64,000 nt of DNA. It comes from an uncultured Chromatiaceae bacterium. Lineage in GTDB: Bacteria; Pseudomonadota; Gammaproteobacteria; Chromatiales; Chromatiaceae. Under the pieces are notes generated by a model. That model did not search any database. It was given only the letters and a program-made list of their open reading frames with translations, and was not told where the DNA came from. The stretch spans positions 47,915-111,914 of the forward strand of contig CALALB010000020.1 of assembly GCA_937923175.1 (NCBI GenBank), in the 5' to 3' direction. The translations under genes and the position numbers were made by a program. Position 1 is the stretch's first letter, and every line of letters begins with the position of its first letter. This document shows, in pieces, positions 12,224-23,105 of the stretch.

Positions 12224-12319
12224 TTGGCAGGTATTCAGGTCATTTGAGGACGCGCAGAAAAACCTCTGCCTGGGGATTACTCGCAGAGTATGGCCTGTTT
12301 CGTTGCCGCCCAGATCAGT

Positions 12320-12520
12320 CCTTTCATTCCGAGCAGGTCGGTCCCACCATGCCGGCATAGACCAGCCCCCTTATTCCGACCTGTCATTCCGGCTTGACCC
12401 GGAATGCAATCCAGAACCCTGGACCCCGGCCTGCGTCGGGCTGAGGGTTGAGAGAGGGGTTCCTGGGCCTGCGCCGGGTTGCCCCGGTGTGTACCGGCAT
12501 GACAGATTCTTAAGAGACCT
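12320..12520. repeat. Composite of dispersed 'cattccggc...gccggaatg' repeat elements
   Basis: tgtcattccggcttgacccggaatgcaatccagaaccctgg...; same family as repeats at 14660, 18354, 23286, 40354. Confidence 0.5.
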
Positions 12521-12635
12521 GAGGGGCTCTTATCAGCCCGCATCGTCATTCCAACACCACCCCCAACCCAGACCAACCGAGTTGAGGGTTTTTTCGAGAT
12601 CCAATCACTCAGCAGATAAGCAGTGGAGTACTTGC

Positions 12636-13121
12636 ATGATGAACGAGCATGAAAAGGCCCAAGCACTCGCCAATTCGGCCCTTGGTGTAGAACTCACCCC
12701 TGAGGAATGCCAGGTATTGGCTGCGCGTCTGGGGGTCATCCAGCTTCAGGCCGGCGAGACCCTGGTCGAGGAAAACGCAGACCGGCGTACCCTGTTTGTA
12801 CTTGCCCAGGGGCGGCTATGTGTATGCAAGCGGGTCGGCGAACGCGAGGAGACCGTCTATCAGATGCGCCCAGGCGAATGCGCCGGCACCCGCGCCTTCG
12901 TCGATGGCAGCCCGCGCCGCGCTGCCCTGCGTGCCGAGGAGCCAGTGACGGTCTTGACCCTCGAACCCGAAGACTTCGAAGAACTGGTCGAGACCCACCC
13001 CCGGGTGGTGTTCAAGGTCATGCGCGCGATCTTTCGCATCACCCATAGCAATCTCATGCGCATGAACCTCGAGAGCGCCGAGATGCGTAACTATCTGCTC
13101 AAGAGCGGTGGGCGATATTGA
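12636..13121 (+). CDS. Cyclic nucleotide-binding domain protein
   Basis: MMNEHEKAQALANSALGVELTPEECQVLAARLGVIQLQAGETLVEENADRRTLFVLAQGRLCVCK; upstream part of the 12303 ORF is repeat DNA. Confidence 0.8.
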   Translation: MMNEHEKAQALANSALGVELTPEECQVLAARLGVIQLQAGETLVEENADRRTLFVLAQGRLCVCKRVGEREETVYQMRPGECAGTRAFVDGSPRRAALRAEEPVTVLTLEPEDFEELVETHPRVVFKVMRAIFRITHSNLMRMNLESAEMRNYLLKSGGRY

Positions 13122-13149
13122 GCCAGGCGAAGGCGGGCAAGCCGCTGGC

Positions 13150-14493
13150 CTAGCGGCCGAGCAGGCCTTGAACGATCTCTGTAAGACATTGACGATCGAC
13201 CTTGCCTGAGGCAAGCCGCGGCAGGTTTTCCAAGCGGAGCAAGGCGCGCGGTCGCTCGGGACCCGCCAGATTGGCCTCGCACCAACTCCCTAGAGCCTCC
13301 TCGGCGAGCAGGCCGCAATACACCCCGACCAACCGCGCACCCCAGACTGGATCTGGAAGGGCGATGACCTCAGCCTCGGTCACCCCAGGCACCGAGGCAA
13401 GGCGTTGCGCGACCCGAAGCAGTGAAACCTTGGTCCCACCGATGGTGCAGAGATCATCGGCGCGTCCAAAAAGACGCAAGCGCCCCTCGGCCGTCACCCA
13501 ACCGAGATCGGCGGTCTTGAACCACCCATCGGCAAGACCAAGGCCCGGGCGGCGTTCAGGATTGGCATAGCCGAGCATGAGGCTGGGGGCACGGAGCGCA
13601 ATCGGTGCGGGTGGGTCTGAACACTGAGGAGCGGCACACTCAATCCCAGCTAAGGGGGTAAAGAGGTTGGGGTCTGAGGGTCCAGCCAGGGCGATCAGGG
13701 CGCAGGTCTCGGTCATCCCATAGCTCACCTGGATGGGCCAGCCGGCGACCAAGGCGCGTTTGGCAAGCTCAGGGCTTAATGCCTGACCGCCCACCAAGAC
13801 ACAGCGCAGGCTCGGCGGGGGCCGACATCCTAACTCAATCAGACGCGCAAGCATGGGTGGAACCAAAGAGACATGGCTGACCTGGTGCTTTACGAGATCC
13901 GCGGCTACTGCCTCGGCGCTAAACCCGTCCTGCAGAACCAGGCGGGCGCCGGAGGCAAGGGCGCGGTAAAGGATCACTGCCCCGGCGATGTGACTCAAAC
14001 GCAGGCAACACAGCCAGGTGGCCCCTATCTCTGCATCCAGGGCGGCATTGCTCAGGTGCGCAGCAGCGCCTACCCCCGAAGGCCCATGCATAGCGATCCT
14101 GGGCTGGCCGCTCGAACCGCTGGTGCGAATCAAAAGGGCGAGGGGCTCGTCCGGGCAACAAGGACTGGCATGCGAGCCGTCCGACAAAGGCAGCAGGGAT
14201 TGGCTGGAGGGGTCCCAGGCCCATTCAGCGCCGGCCATTCTTGCCAGGCTCAATCGCTCCTCCACGGCGAGATCCGCGCGATAGGGAAAGACCCCCGCCC
14301 CCATCCGATTGAGCCCTAGGGTCAACAAGGCCAATTCAAGCGCTGGCCGATCCGGCACCAAGATCACCTGACCTGCCCGCACCCCCTGGCTGCTCAGCTG
14401 AGCGGTGCGCCCATCGATCAGGCATTGCAAGGTCTTGCCGGTCAGGGTCTCTTGACCGGCGATCAGGGTCAGCCAGGGTTCAGGGAAAGACAT
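13150..14493 (-). CDS. AMP-binding acyl-CoA synthetase (MenE/o-succinylbenzoate-CoA ligase-like)
   Basis: LLIRTSGSSGQPRIAMH P-loop-like motif, YGMTETCALIAL, GWFKTADLGWVTAEGRLRLFGRADDLCTIGGTKVS, PRLASGKVDR. Confidence 0.75.
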   Translation of the reverse strand: MSFPEPWLTLIAGQETLTGKTLQCLIDGRTAQLSSQGVRAGQVILVPDRPALELALLTLGLNRMGAGVFPYRADLAVEERLSLARMAGAEWAWDPSSQSLLPLSDGSHASPCCPDEPLALLIRTSGSSGQPRIAMHGPSGVGAAAHLSNAALDAEIGATWLCCLRLSHIAGAVILYRALASGARLVLQDGFSAEAVAADLVKHQVSHVSLVPPMLARLIELGCRPPPSLRCVLVGGQALSPELAKRALVAGWPIQVSYGMTETCALIALAGPSDPNLFTPLAGIECAAPQCSDPPAPIALRAPSLMLGYANPERRPGLGLADGWFKTADLGWVTAEGRLRLFGRADDLCTIGGTKVSLLRVAQRLASVPGVTEAEVIALPDPVWGARLVGVYCGLLAEEALGSWCEANLAGPERPRALLRLENLPRLASGKVDRQCLTEIVQGLLGR

Positions 14494-14659
14494 CGACTGG
14501 ATCTTGGATCGCAATCTGCCGTGCGCAGGATCCGTGCCTGGACCACCGATGCGCAACACCTGCCCGGCTTACCCGGCTTATAGATCAGCAGGGTAAGTTT
14601 TGAGTCGGGTAGAGGCAATCGATCAAATCTTATCGTCATTCCAGCCGTCACCTGACGCG

Positions 14660-14751
14660 TCATTCCGGCGCAAGCCCGAATCCAGCGCTGCGTCCAGAAC
14701 CATGGGCTGCGCCAGGAGGCCCTTCTGGACCCAGGCCTGGCCGGCATGACG
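14660..14751. repeat. Dispersed ~90-100 bp repeat with inverted 'tcattccgg/ccggcatgacg' termini
   Basis: Core cgctgcgtccagaaccatgggctgcgccaggaggcccttctggaccc is nearly identical to the copy at 18354-18453. Confidence 0.65.
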
Positions 14752-14786
14752 GAGTCCCCTGGGGGCAATGAGAGGAATGCTGCACC

Positions 14787-15920
14787 CTAACCCCCCAGCA
14801 AGAGACGCTCGAGGATGCGCTGATAAAGCCTGGCGAGTTGATCAAGCTCCTCAACCGCCACCCATTCGTCGATCTGATGGATACTGGCATTGATGGGCCC
14901 GATCTCGACCACCTGGGCGCCGATGGGTGCAATAAAACGCCCATCCGAGGTCCCGCCGCCGGTCGAAAGACTAGGCTCAATGCCGCAGACCTCGCGGATA
15001 GCAGCGCGCGTGGCCTCGATCAAGGCCCCAATCTGGGTCAAAAAGGGTCGGCCCGCCAGACGCCAGGCGATCTCATACTCAAAATCGCCTCGGTCGAGGA
15101 TGGCACAGATCCGCCGTTTAATGATGTCTGGATCGAGCTCAGTGGAAAATCTCAGATTGAACTGGACGTCCAGGCGTCCCGGGATCACATTATCCGCGCC
15201 TGTACCCATGCTGAGATTGGCGATCTGAAAGCTGGTGGGCGGGAAATATTCATTGCCCTGATCCCAAACCTCGCTGCATAGGTCAGCGAGCGCCTTCACA
15301 CTCGCATGAAAGGGATTTTTGGCGCGCTCGGGATAGGCGACATGGCCCTGTTTGCCGTGGATGGTTAAAAAACCAGTCAGGCTTCCTCGCCGACCGTGTT
15401 TGATCGAATCGCCCAAATGCTCGATGCTCGAGGGCTCGCCGATGATGGCAAAGTCGATCAGCTCGCCGCGCCTTTGCAAACAGTCAATCACCTTGGCCGT
15501 GCCATTGACCGCTGGGCCCTCCTCATCGCTGGTGAGGAGAAAGGCGATGGAGCCTGGATGATCGGGATGGGCAGCGACGAATGATTCGACCGCAATGACC
15601 ATCGCCGCCAAGGCTCCCTTCATATCAGCGGCTCCGCGCCCATACAGCCGACCGTCGCGGATGACAGGATCAAATGGATCCGCAGTCCACAACTCATCGG
15701 GGCCGGGCGGCACCACATCGGTATGGCCGGCCAGACAGACCAAGGGCGGCTCAATCCCCCGCCGCGCCCAAAGATTGATCACCTCGCCGAAGGGCATGGA
15801 TTCAACCTGAAAGCCCAGTCGGCTTAAGCGCTCAGCGATCAGCGCCTGACAACCGCAGTCTTCGGGGGTCACCGAGGGGAGGCGGATGAGTGCGCGCGCC
15901 AGCTCTAGGGTAGAAGACAT
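14787..15920 (-). CDS. dapE: Succinyl-diaminopimelate desuccinylase
   Basis: MSSTLELARALIRLPSVTPEDCGCQ...LAGHTDVVPPG...GRGAADMKGALAAM. Confidence 0.93.
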   Translation of the reverse strand: MSSTLELARALIRLPSVTPEDCGCQALIAERLSRLGFQVESMPFGEVINLWARRGIEPPLVCLAGHTDVVPPGPDELWTADPFDPVIRDGRLYGRGAADMKGALAAMVIAVESFVAAHPDHPGSIAFLLTSDEEGPAVNGTAKVIDCLQRRGELIDFAIIGEPSSIEHLGDSIKHGRRGSLTGFLTIHGKQGHVAYPERAKNPFHASVKALADLCSEVWDQGNEYFPPTSFQIANLSMGTGADNVIPGRLDVQFNLRFSTELDPDIIKRRICAILDRGDFEYEIAWRLAGRPFLTQIGALIEATRAAIREVCGIEPSLSTGGGTSDGRFIAPIGAQVVEIGPINASIHQIDEWVAVEELDQLARLYQRILERLLLGG

Positions 15921-15932
15921 GGTTGCGCCCTT

Positions 15933-16754
<822 letters not shown>

Positions 16755-16819
16755 CAGGGTCTCCAATCAATCATAAAACTCAATGGCTTGGGTGCTCTCC
16801 TAGGCCGTTCGACCCCTTC

Positions 16820-18040
16820 TCAGGCCCCCGCCCGCCCCAACCGCTCGATCAGGGCACGCATCCGCCAGGCGGCCTCGCTACAGGTTGCAAGCGCCGGGAC
16901 CAGGGCAAGGCGCACCCGATTGGCACCTGGATCCTCGCCGTTGACCAGGCGCGACAAAAATCGCCCCGGCAACACAGTGACATGCTCCTCGGCATAGAGC
17001 GCCCGGGCAAACTCGGTATCCGCAATCGGTGTTTTGAGCCACAGAAAAAACCCGCCAGCGGGGATGTCGATCGGCAAGACGGGATCCAGGATCTCCTTGA
17101 CCGCAGCGAACTTTTGGCGATACAGGGCGCGGTTTTCCTGAACATGACTCTCATCGCGCCAGGCAGCCAGGCTGGCATATTGGATCGGTGGCGGCATAGC
17201 GCTGCCGTGATAGGTGCGATAGCGCAGGAATTCAGCGATCAGCCCGGCATCGCCTGCCACAAACCCCGAGCGCAACCCCGGGGCATTGGAGCGTTTCGAC
17301 AGGCTGTGGAAAACCAGGCAATGTTTAAACTCGGTATTCCCGAGCTCGGCGGCAACCTGTAATAACCCAGGCGGAGGCATGGCCTCATCCTGATACAGCT
17401 CGCTATAACACTCATCGGCTGCAATCACAAAGCCGTAGCGCTCGGCAAGCTCGATCAGCTGCGCCAAGACCCCGCGCCCCAGTACCGCGCCGGTTGGATT
17501 GCCTGGCGAGCAGAGATAGAGCAACTGGCAGCGCTCCCAGATTGCGTCAGCCACAGAGGCAAAATCTGGGACAAAGCCCTGCTCAGACCGGCAGGGAAGA
17601 TAATAGGGCCGAGCGCCGGCCAAGAGCGCCGCCCCCTCATAGATCTGATAACAGGGATTGGGCATCAGGACCAGTGGATCCCGACTGCGATTGACGACGG
17701 CCTGGGCGACGGCAAACAAGGCCTCGCGGGTACCATTGACCGGCAGGATCTGGCGCTCGGGGTCGATGACAAGGGCGCCACCGTTGACCGGCCGAAAGCG
17801 CTGCATCATCCAATCGGCAATTGCCCGGCGCAATTCTGCCAAGCCCTGGGTTAGGGGATAGACAGCAAGCCCATTGAGATGGGCAGTCAGGGCCTCGAGG
17901 ATCAGGGGGGGCGTGGGATGCTTGGGCTCGCCGATCTGAAGCGCAACCGGGGTGCGGTCTGAAGGCGGCTTGATCCCTTGCAACAAGGACCGCAAACGCT
18001 CAAACGGATAGGGCTGAAGTCGGGCGAGATCTGGATTCAT
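16820..18040 (-). CDS. dapC: Succinyldiaminopimelate transaminase
   Basis: PLP aminotransferase (HSLSKRSNAPGLRSGFVAGD) directly linked to dapD/dapE. Confidence 0.9.
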   Translation of the reverse strand: MNPDLARLQPYPFERLRSLLQGIKPPSDRTPVALQIGEPKHPTPPLILEALTAHLNGLAVYPLTQGLAELRRAIADWMMQRFRPVNGGALVIDPERQILPVNGTREALFAVAQAVVNRSRDPLVLMPNPCYQIYEGAALLAGARPYYLPCRSEQGFVPDFASVADAIWERCQLLYLCSPGNPTGAVLGRGVLAQLIELAERYGFVIAADECYSELYQDEAMPPPGLLQVAAELGNTEFKHCLVFHSLSKRSNAPGLRSGFVAGDAGLIAEFLRYRTYHGSAMPPPIQYASLAAWRDESHVQENRALYRQKFAAVKEILDPVLPIDIPAGGFFLWLKTPIADTEFARALYAEEHVTVLPGRFLSRLVNGEDPGANRVRLALVPALATCSEAAWRMRALIERLGRAGA

Positions 18041-18353
18041 CGGTCAGGTAACGATCGGGATGCTTCCCTGGTTAGCTGCAAGTATCTCATGACCCGCGAC
18101 TGCAAATCGCAGCCTGTCGGTTAAGGAGGTGGCTATCCCCCTATCCGGTGTAGAGCCGACCGCCTGGGTTTACAATGGCAAGTGCGCCAATCTGGGCCAG
18201 ATTCCGTCTCGCAGTCAAGCCCTGGAGCGCCTCGAAATTCCCGTAAGGGCATGCTAAACCCGGGTACACCCTCTCCCTAATCCGCTTCACCCCCCATTCC
18301 AGCGCGCCCTCCCGGTGCCTCATCCCGCCCCTCATGCCCGCACCCCTCTCTCG

Positions 18354-18453
18354 CCATTCCTGCGCAAGCCAGAATTCAGAATCGAGCGCCGCGTCCAGAG
18401 CCAGGGGCTGCGCCGGAAGGCCTTCTGGACCCCGGCTTTCGCCGGGGTGACGG
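18354..18453. repeat. Dispersed ~100 bp repeat, second close copy
   Basis: ccattcctgcgcaagcc...cgccgcgtccagagccaggggctgcgccggaaggccttctggaccccggctttcgccggggtgacg. Confidence 0.65.
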
Positions 18454-18730
18454 GGATAGCGTTCGAGTCCTGACCCCCTGACCTGGAAGAGCAGTCCGGG
18501 ATCGATGCTGATACCTTCAACCGTCCCAAAACACCACATCCGCCTCTCTCCTGAGTCGCCTCGGTAGGGCGAAGCCCCAGAACGGCTCCGCCCTCCGCGC
18601 TCTTCTTTCCCAAAAAACAGCGGCGCTTGCCGGGCACCGGGTCTTTTGGGGTATTTTTAGCCAGTGATTTGAACTTCCCAGCTAGAGCCGCGCCAAATGG
18701 CCCGCCATCCATTCTTGTAATCTGCCTGAG

Positions 18731-20092
18731 TTGAATATCCCAAACCCAGAGACTCCGACACCCCAAGCGCTTCTCCGCCTGGCCGATCAATGCGTTAAAT
18801 GCGGCTACTGTCTGCCGGCCTGCCCCACCTATGCCAAAACGCGCCATGAGGCCGAATCGCCGCGCGGACGTATCGCCCTGATCCAAGGCTGGCTCAGCGA
18901 TCGCCTGTCCCCGACCCCCCAATTCATGGCCCATCTCGACCGGTGTTTGCTCTGCCGTGCCTGCGAAGCGGCCTGTCCCTCGCGGGTGGCCTATGGGCAG
19001 ATCATGCAAGGCGCCCGGGCCCAGCGCCTGACAAGCCTCCCCTTGGGGCGGCGCTGGTGGCAAGGATTTTGGCTGAGTCTCCTGGCCAACGCACGCTGGC
19101 TACAGGCTGCTGCCCGACTCTCTCAGGTCCAGGACTGGCTAGCTACCCGCCTTAATCTCGGAAATCCCCAAGGCCGGTCATTCCCTGCCCCAGGTACACT
19201 GCTCTCCCCCGCAACCGGCCCGAAACAGCCACTGCCTCCCGAAACCACCGCTGGCTTACCGGTCGATCCTCCCGATGGTCAAGGCAGGACACTGCCTGCC
19301 CTACTCCGCCGTTTGATCGCCCCATACCGTCTTTTTACCCAGCTTGCCCAAACCGTTCATCCAGTCGCGCCCCAATCACCTGAGTCTGCCGACCTCGACC
19401 TTTTTGTCGGCTGCACGGGTGCCAGCCTCCAGGGTCGAGCACTGGCCGCCGCCTTAACCGTTTGCAAACGCCTGGGTCTGCAAGCCCGCATCCCTGCCGA
19501 GTCTCCCTGCTGCGGCGCCATCTATCGTCATCAGGGACTGATCGCCGCTGCCGATCGCGCCCGCACCCGCTGTGCAGCGCTCTATACTGGACGTCCTCTG
19601 ATCGGGGTGGCCAGCGCCTGTATCGCTGAACTGCGCGCTGATCCCCGCTTGGCCCACGCCCAGGAGATCTGCGCCTATCTCGATCGCCTGCCCTGGCCTG
19701 AAACGCTTACCCTTGCCCCTCTGCCCAGCCGGGTGCTGGTGCATGAACCCTGCTCCCATCGGCATCTGCTCGGCGGCAATGCTGCGGTCTGGCGGCTGCT
19801 AGGCCGCATCCCTGACATCCAACTCCTGCAACTACCGGCGGAAACCCATTGCTGCGGGGCAGCGGGCACATACCTGCTTGAACAACCGGCAATGGCCCAC
19901 GCCTTGCTGGAAGACCTCATCGCCCATCTCCGGCCTCTTAGACCAGCTATCATCGTTACCACCAACCCGGGCTGCGCCCTGCATCTATTGGCTGGTGTTG
20001 GGGAATCTGGTCTCAACATCGAGGTCTGCCACCCAATCGAGCTGATTGCACGCCAGCTTTCCGGCCAATCCCAGCGCAACGGCCTACCATAA
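18731..20092 (+). CDS. glcF: (Fe-S)-binding protein, glycolate oxidase iron-sulfur subunit (GlcF)-like
   Basis: CVKCGYCLPACPTY, CLLCRACEAACPS, CCG motifs (SPCCGAIYRHQG, THCCGAAGTYLL); TTG start. Confidence 0.85.
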   Translation: MNIPNPETPTPQALLRLADQCVKCGYCLPACPTYAKTRHEAESPRGRIALIQGWLSDRLSPTPQFMAHLDRCLLCRACEAACPSRVAYGQIMQGARAQRLTSLPLGRRWWQGFWLSLLANARWLQAAARLSQVQDWLATRLNLGNPQGRSFPAPGTLLSPATGPKQPLPPETTAGLPVDPPDGQGRTLPALLRRLIAPYRLFTQLAQTVHPVAPQSPESADLDLFVGCTGASLQGRALAAALTVCKRLGLQARIPAESPCCGAIYRHQGLIAAADRARTRCAALYTGRPLIGVASACIAELRADPRLAHAQEICAYLDRLPWPETLTLAPLPSRVLVHEPCSHRHLLGGNAAVWRLLGRIPDIQLLQLPAETHCCGAAGTYLLEQPAMAHALLEDLIAHLRPLRPAIIVTTNPGCALHLLAGVGESGLNIEVCHPIELIARQLSGQSQRNGLP

Positions 20093-20128
20093 ACCTGTAC
20101 CCAAGCTCATCCCTTAAGTTAGCGGAGG

Positions 20129-20797
20129 ATGCAAAACGCCATGAAACAACGCCAACTCGACCGACACTATCGCCCGCTCGATCATGCACTGATCAATCTC
20201 GACCTTGCCCTGCGCACCCTCTTTGGTCCACCGCGTACCACCGAACGCCCCAATCCGGCCGCAGCGCTCCCTGAGCCCGAACTCACTGAGGAGCAGCGCC
20301 GGCATATCGCACGTCTGATGCGGGTCAATCACGCCGGCGAGGTCTGCGCCCAGGCCCTCTATCAAGGGCAGGCATTAACCGCTCGCTGCGCTGACAACCG
20401 CGAACGTCTAAAACGTTCAGCTCAAGAAGAAAGCGATCATCTCGCCTGGTGTGAAAGGCGCCTTGAAGAGCTCGGCGGGCGCAAAAGCCTTTTCAATCCA
20501 CTTTGGTATGGCGGGTCTTTGGCAATCGGCGCCTTGGCAGGTCTGGCGGGCGACCGGTGGAGCCTGGGCTTCGTCGTCGAGACCGAGCGACAGGTTGAAA
20601 CCCATCTCAATGGCCATCTTGCCCAGATCCCTTTGCAGGATCAAAAAACCCGTGCTATTCTCGACCAAATGAAACGCGATGAGATCCAGCACGCCCAGAC
20701 TGCCCACTCAGCCGGGGGGGCGGAGCTGTCCCTGCCGATCCGCTGGGCAATGAAATATACTGCCCGCCTCATGACTCAGACTGCTTATTGGATTTAG
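20129..20797 (+). CDS. coq7: Ubiquinone biosynthesis diiron monooxygenase Coq7
   Basis: MRVNHAGEVCAQALYQGQ...EESDHLAWCERRL...MKRDEIQHAQTA; start may be the internal ATG MKQRQLD. Confidence 0.93.
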   Translation: MQNAMKQRQLDRHYRPLDHALINLDLALRTLFGPPRTTERPNPAAALPEPELTEEQRRHIARLMRVNHAGEVCAQALYQGQALTARCADNRERLKRSAQEESDHLAWCERRLEELGGRKSLFNPLWYGGSLAIGALAGLAGDRWSLGFVVETERQVETHLNGHLAQIPLQDQKTRAILDQMKRDEIQHAQTAHSAGGAELSLPIRWAMKYTARLMTQTAYWI

Positions 20798-21046
20798 CTA
20801 AAGTGCAGTCCCAAATCACCCTGCACATCTTTCCTCATCAGGCCTGGCTTCAGGCTATCGTCGCGAGTTGGGATCACTTCCGCGGCGACCCAGAAAGCGG
20901 TTTATGAGGGCAAACCCCCATGAGGGCTGCTCGAGCAGACCGCCTGAGCGGGCAGCGAGATCTTTGGATCTCGATGAGGCAAAGTCAGCATATCCTTCAT
21001 CCCGGCGCATCCTTCAAGTTAGCGGGATCAATTCAGCGGGACAAAT

Positions 21047-22081
21047 ATGAATGCAAGCTCTACTGCCCTTGCCCCCTGGCTATGGGGCCTGCCCCTTGCC
21101 GCCGCCTGCTGGGTACTGGTCTATGCCCATCTGACCGAGATCGCCGATCTGCTGACCGGCCTGCTGGGCCTGACCCGAGCGACCCATCTCGGCGAGTCCG
21201 TGCATTTCTTCCTATATGACACCCCCAAGGTACTGCTGCTCCTGACCGGCATCGTCTTTGTGATGGGCGTGATCCAGACCTTCTTTGCCCCGGAGCGGAC
21301 CCGGGCGCTGTTGGCTGGGCGACGGCTTGGGCTGGGCAACGCCATGGCGGCCTCATTGGGGATCGTCACGCCCTTCTGCTCCTGCTCGGCGGTACCACTG
21401 TTCATCGGCTTTCTCTCCGCCGGCGTGCCGCTGGGCGTCACCTTCTCCTTCTTGATCGCCGCGCCCATGGTCAATGAGGTCGCGCTGGCGTTGCTATTGG
21501 GCCTGTTCGGCTGGAAGGTGGCGCTGCTCTATCTAGGGATGGGACTGCTGGTGGCCATCGTCGCCGGACTCATCATCGGCGAGCTTGGGATGGAGCGGCA
21601 TCTCGAGGATTGGGTGCGGGCCATCCATGCGGGCGAGGCGAAGACCGCCTCCGGCGAGGATCTCGTCTGGCCCGAGCGTTTTCAAGCCGGACTCAAGCAT
21701 GTCCGCGAGATCGTCGGGCGGGTCTGGCCCTATGTATTGGTGGGTATTGGGCTCGGCGCCCTGATCCACGGCTATGTACCCGAGGACTTCATGGCCGCCT
21801 TCATGGGCCGGGACGTGTGGTGGGCGGTCCCGGCGGCCGTGGTATTGGGTGTGCCCATGTATACCAATGCCGCCGGCATCATCCCCATCGTCGAGGCCCT
21901 GATCGGCAAGGGCGCGGCCCTGGGCACCACGCTCGCCTTCATGATGAGCGTCATCGCGCTCTCTGCCCCGGAGATGCTGATCCTACGCAAGGTGCTCAAA
22001 TGGCCGCTGATCGCCACCTTTATCGGTGTGGTCGCCACAGGTATCCTGCTGGTCGGCTATGTCTTTAATCTCGTTCTCTAA
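21047..22081 (+). CDS. Permease of the COG0701/YraQ-ArsP (DUF318) family
   Basis: TPFCSCSAVPLFIGFLSAGVPLGVTFSFLIAAPMVNE; multiple TM segments. Confidence 0.85.
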   Translation: MNASSTALAPWLWGLPLAAACWVLVYAHLTEIADLLTGLLGLTRATHLGESVHFFLYDTPKVLLLLTGIVFVMGVIQTFFAPERTRALLAGRRLGLGNAMAASLGIVTPFCSCSAVPLFIGFLSAGVPLGVTFSFLIAAPMVNEVALALLLGLFGWKVALLYLGMGLLVAIVAGLIIGELGMERHLEDWVRAIHAGEAKTASGEDLVWPERFQAGLKHVREIVGRVWPYVLVGIGLGALIHGYVPEDFMAAFMGRDVWWAVPAAVVLGVPMYTNAAGIIPIVEALIGKGAALGTTLAFMMSVIALSAPEMLILRKVLKWPLIATFIGVVATGILLVGYVFNLVL

Positions 22082-22100
22082 CCACGGCGGAGTCGTACGT

Positions 22101-22343
22101 ATGAAGCACGTCAAGATCCTCGGTCCTGGTTGCCGTAACTGCCAAACCACCTTCAAACTGGTCGAGGAGGTCGCCCGGGCTCAGGGCGTTGAGATCAAGC
22201 TTGAAAAGGTCGAGCAGATCCAGGACATCATGCAATACCCCATCGCGGCCACACCGGCGGTAGTCATCGACGGTGAGGTCGTCCATTCGGGGGGCATCCC
22301 GGATCGCAAGAAGGTCGAGAGCTGGTTTACGGCATCGGCGTAA
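22101..22343 (+). CDS. Thioredoxin-family small redox-active disulfide protein
   Basis: MKHVKILGPGCRNCQTTFKLVEEVA, CxxC; coupled to the permease. Confidence 0.85.
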   Translation: MKHVKILGPGCRNCQTTFKLVEEVARAQGVEIKLEKVEQIQDIMQYPIAATPAVVIDGEVVHSGGIPDRKKVESWFTASA

Positions 22344-22661
22344 CCCTTTCCGGCCCTGACACCTGCCCCCATCAAAGCTGCTCTGCCCCAGTACCTCGTG
22401 CCCAGCACTCCGGGGGTCCAAACCCCGTCTGCCCGCCGTCGCCTTTTCCCCCTACCCCATCCTGATCTCGCCAGCCTGGGTGCGGCTGGCGTTTATTCAT
22501 GGTTGCCGAGACCTCTAGCGGCCACATGAGGGTTTAGCCGGGGCGCCGGCGGCGGATCCTTGCCGGTGCATGCGCCGATGCCGGCAAGGTGACTATTTAG
22601 CCGCGGAAACCGTCGGCCTCAGACACAATCCAACTGCCACATGCGCCTATCGGCAAGATGG

Positions 22662-23105
22662 CTATCTGACCCCTTCAATCTCGTCTGGCGAGACCTCTCG
22701 GATCTCAAAATCATGGGTGATAGTTGCGGTTGCCCCGAGCATGATCGAGGCTGAGCAATACTTTTCGGCGCTCAGGCGAATTGCCTGCTCAACCCGTTTT
22801 GGATCCAGCCCCCACCCTGTCAACACATAATGAATATGGATCCGGGTAAATACCTTGGGATCCTCTGCTGCGCGTTCGGCCTCAAGCTCAACCACACAAT
22901 CAAGCACCCTCTGGCGCGCCTTGCGCAGGATCAACAACACATCCACCTGGGTACAACCACCCAAACCCAACAACAACATCTCCATCGGACGCACCCCCAG
23001 ATTGCGTCCTCCCAACTCCGGTGGCCCATCCATCACCACCGCGTGGCCTGAACCCGCTTCGCCCAGCATGGTGAGACCGTCAATCCATTTCACCCGTCCT
23101 CTCAT
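22662..23105 (-). CDS. OsmC family protein
   Basis: RPMEMLLLGLGGCTQVDVLLILRKARQ...EKYCSASIMLG. Confidence 0.9.
   Translation of the reverse strand: MRGRVKWIDGLTMLGEAGSGHAVVMDGPPELGGRNLGVRPMEMLLLGLGGCTQVDVLLILRKARQRVLDCVVELEAERAAEDPKVFTRIHIHYVLTGWGLDPKRVEQAIRLSAEKYCSASIMLGATATITHDFEIREVSPDEIEGVR

Noticed and set aside
11390-12358. 322-aa ORF antisense to the SUMF1-like gene
   Set aside because: Fully overlaps a recognisable CDS; no domain seen.
12303-12635. N-terminal extension of the cyclic-nucleotide-binding protein ORF
   Set aside because: Translates dispersed repeat DNA; conserved protein begins at 12636.
20803-20910. Short peptide ORF after coq7 (VQSQITLHIFPHQAWLQAIVASWDHFRGDPESGL)
   Set aside because: Too short and unsupported; could be a remnant or chance ORF.
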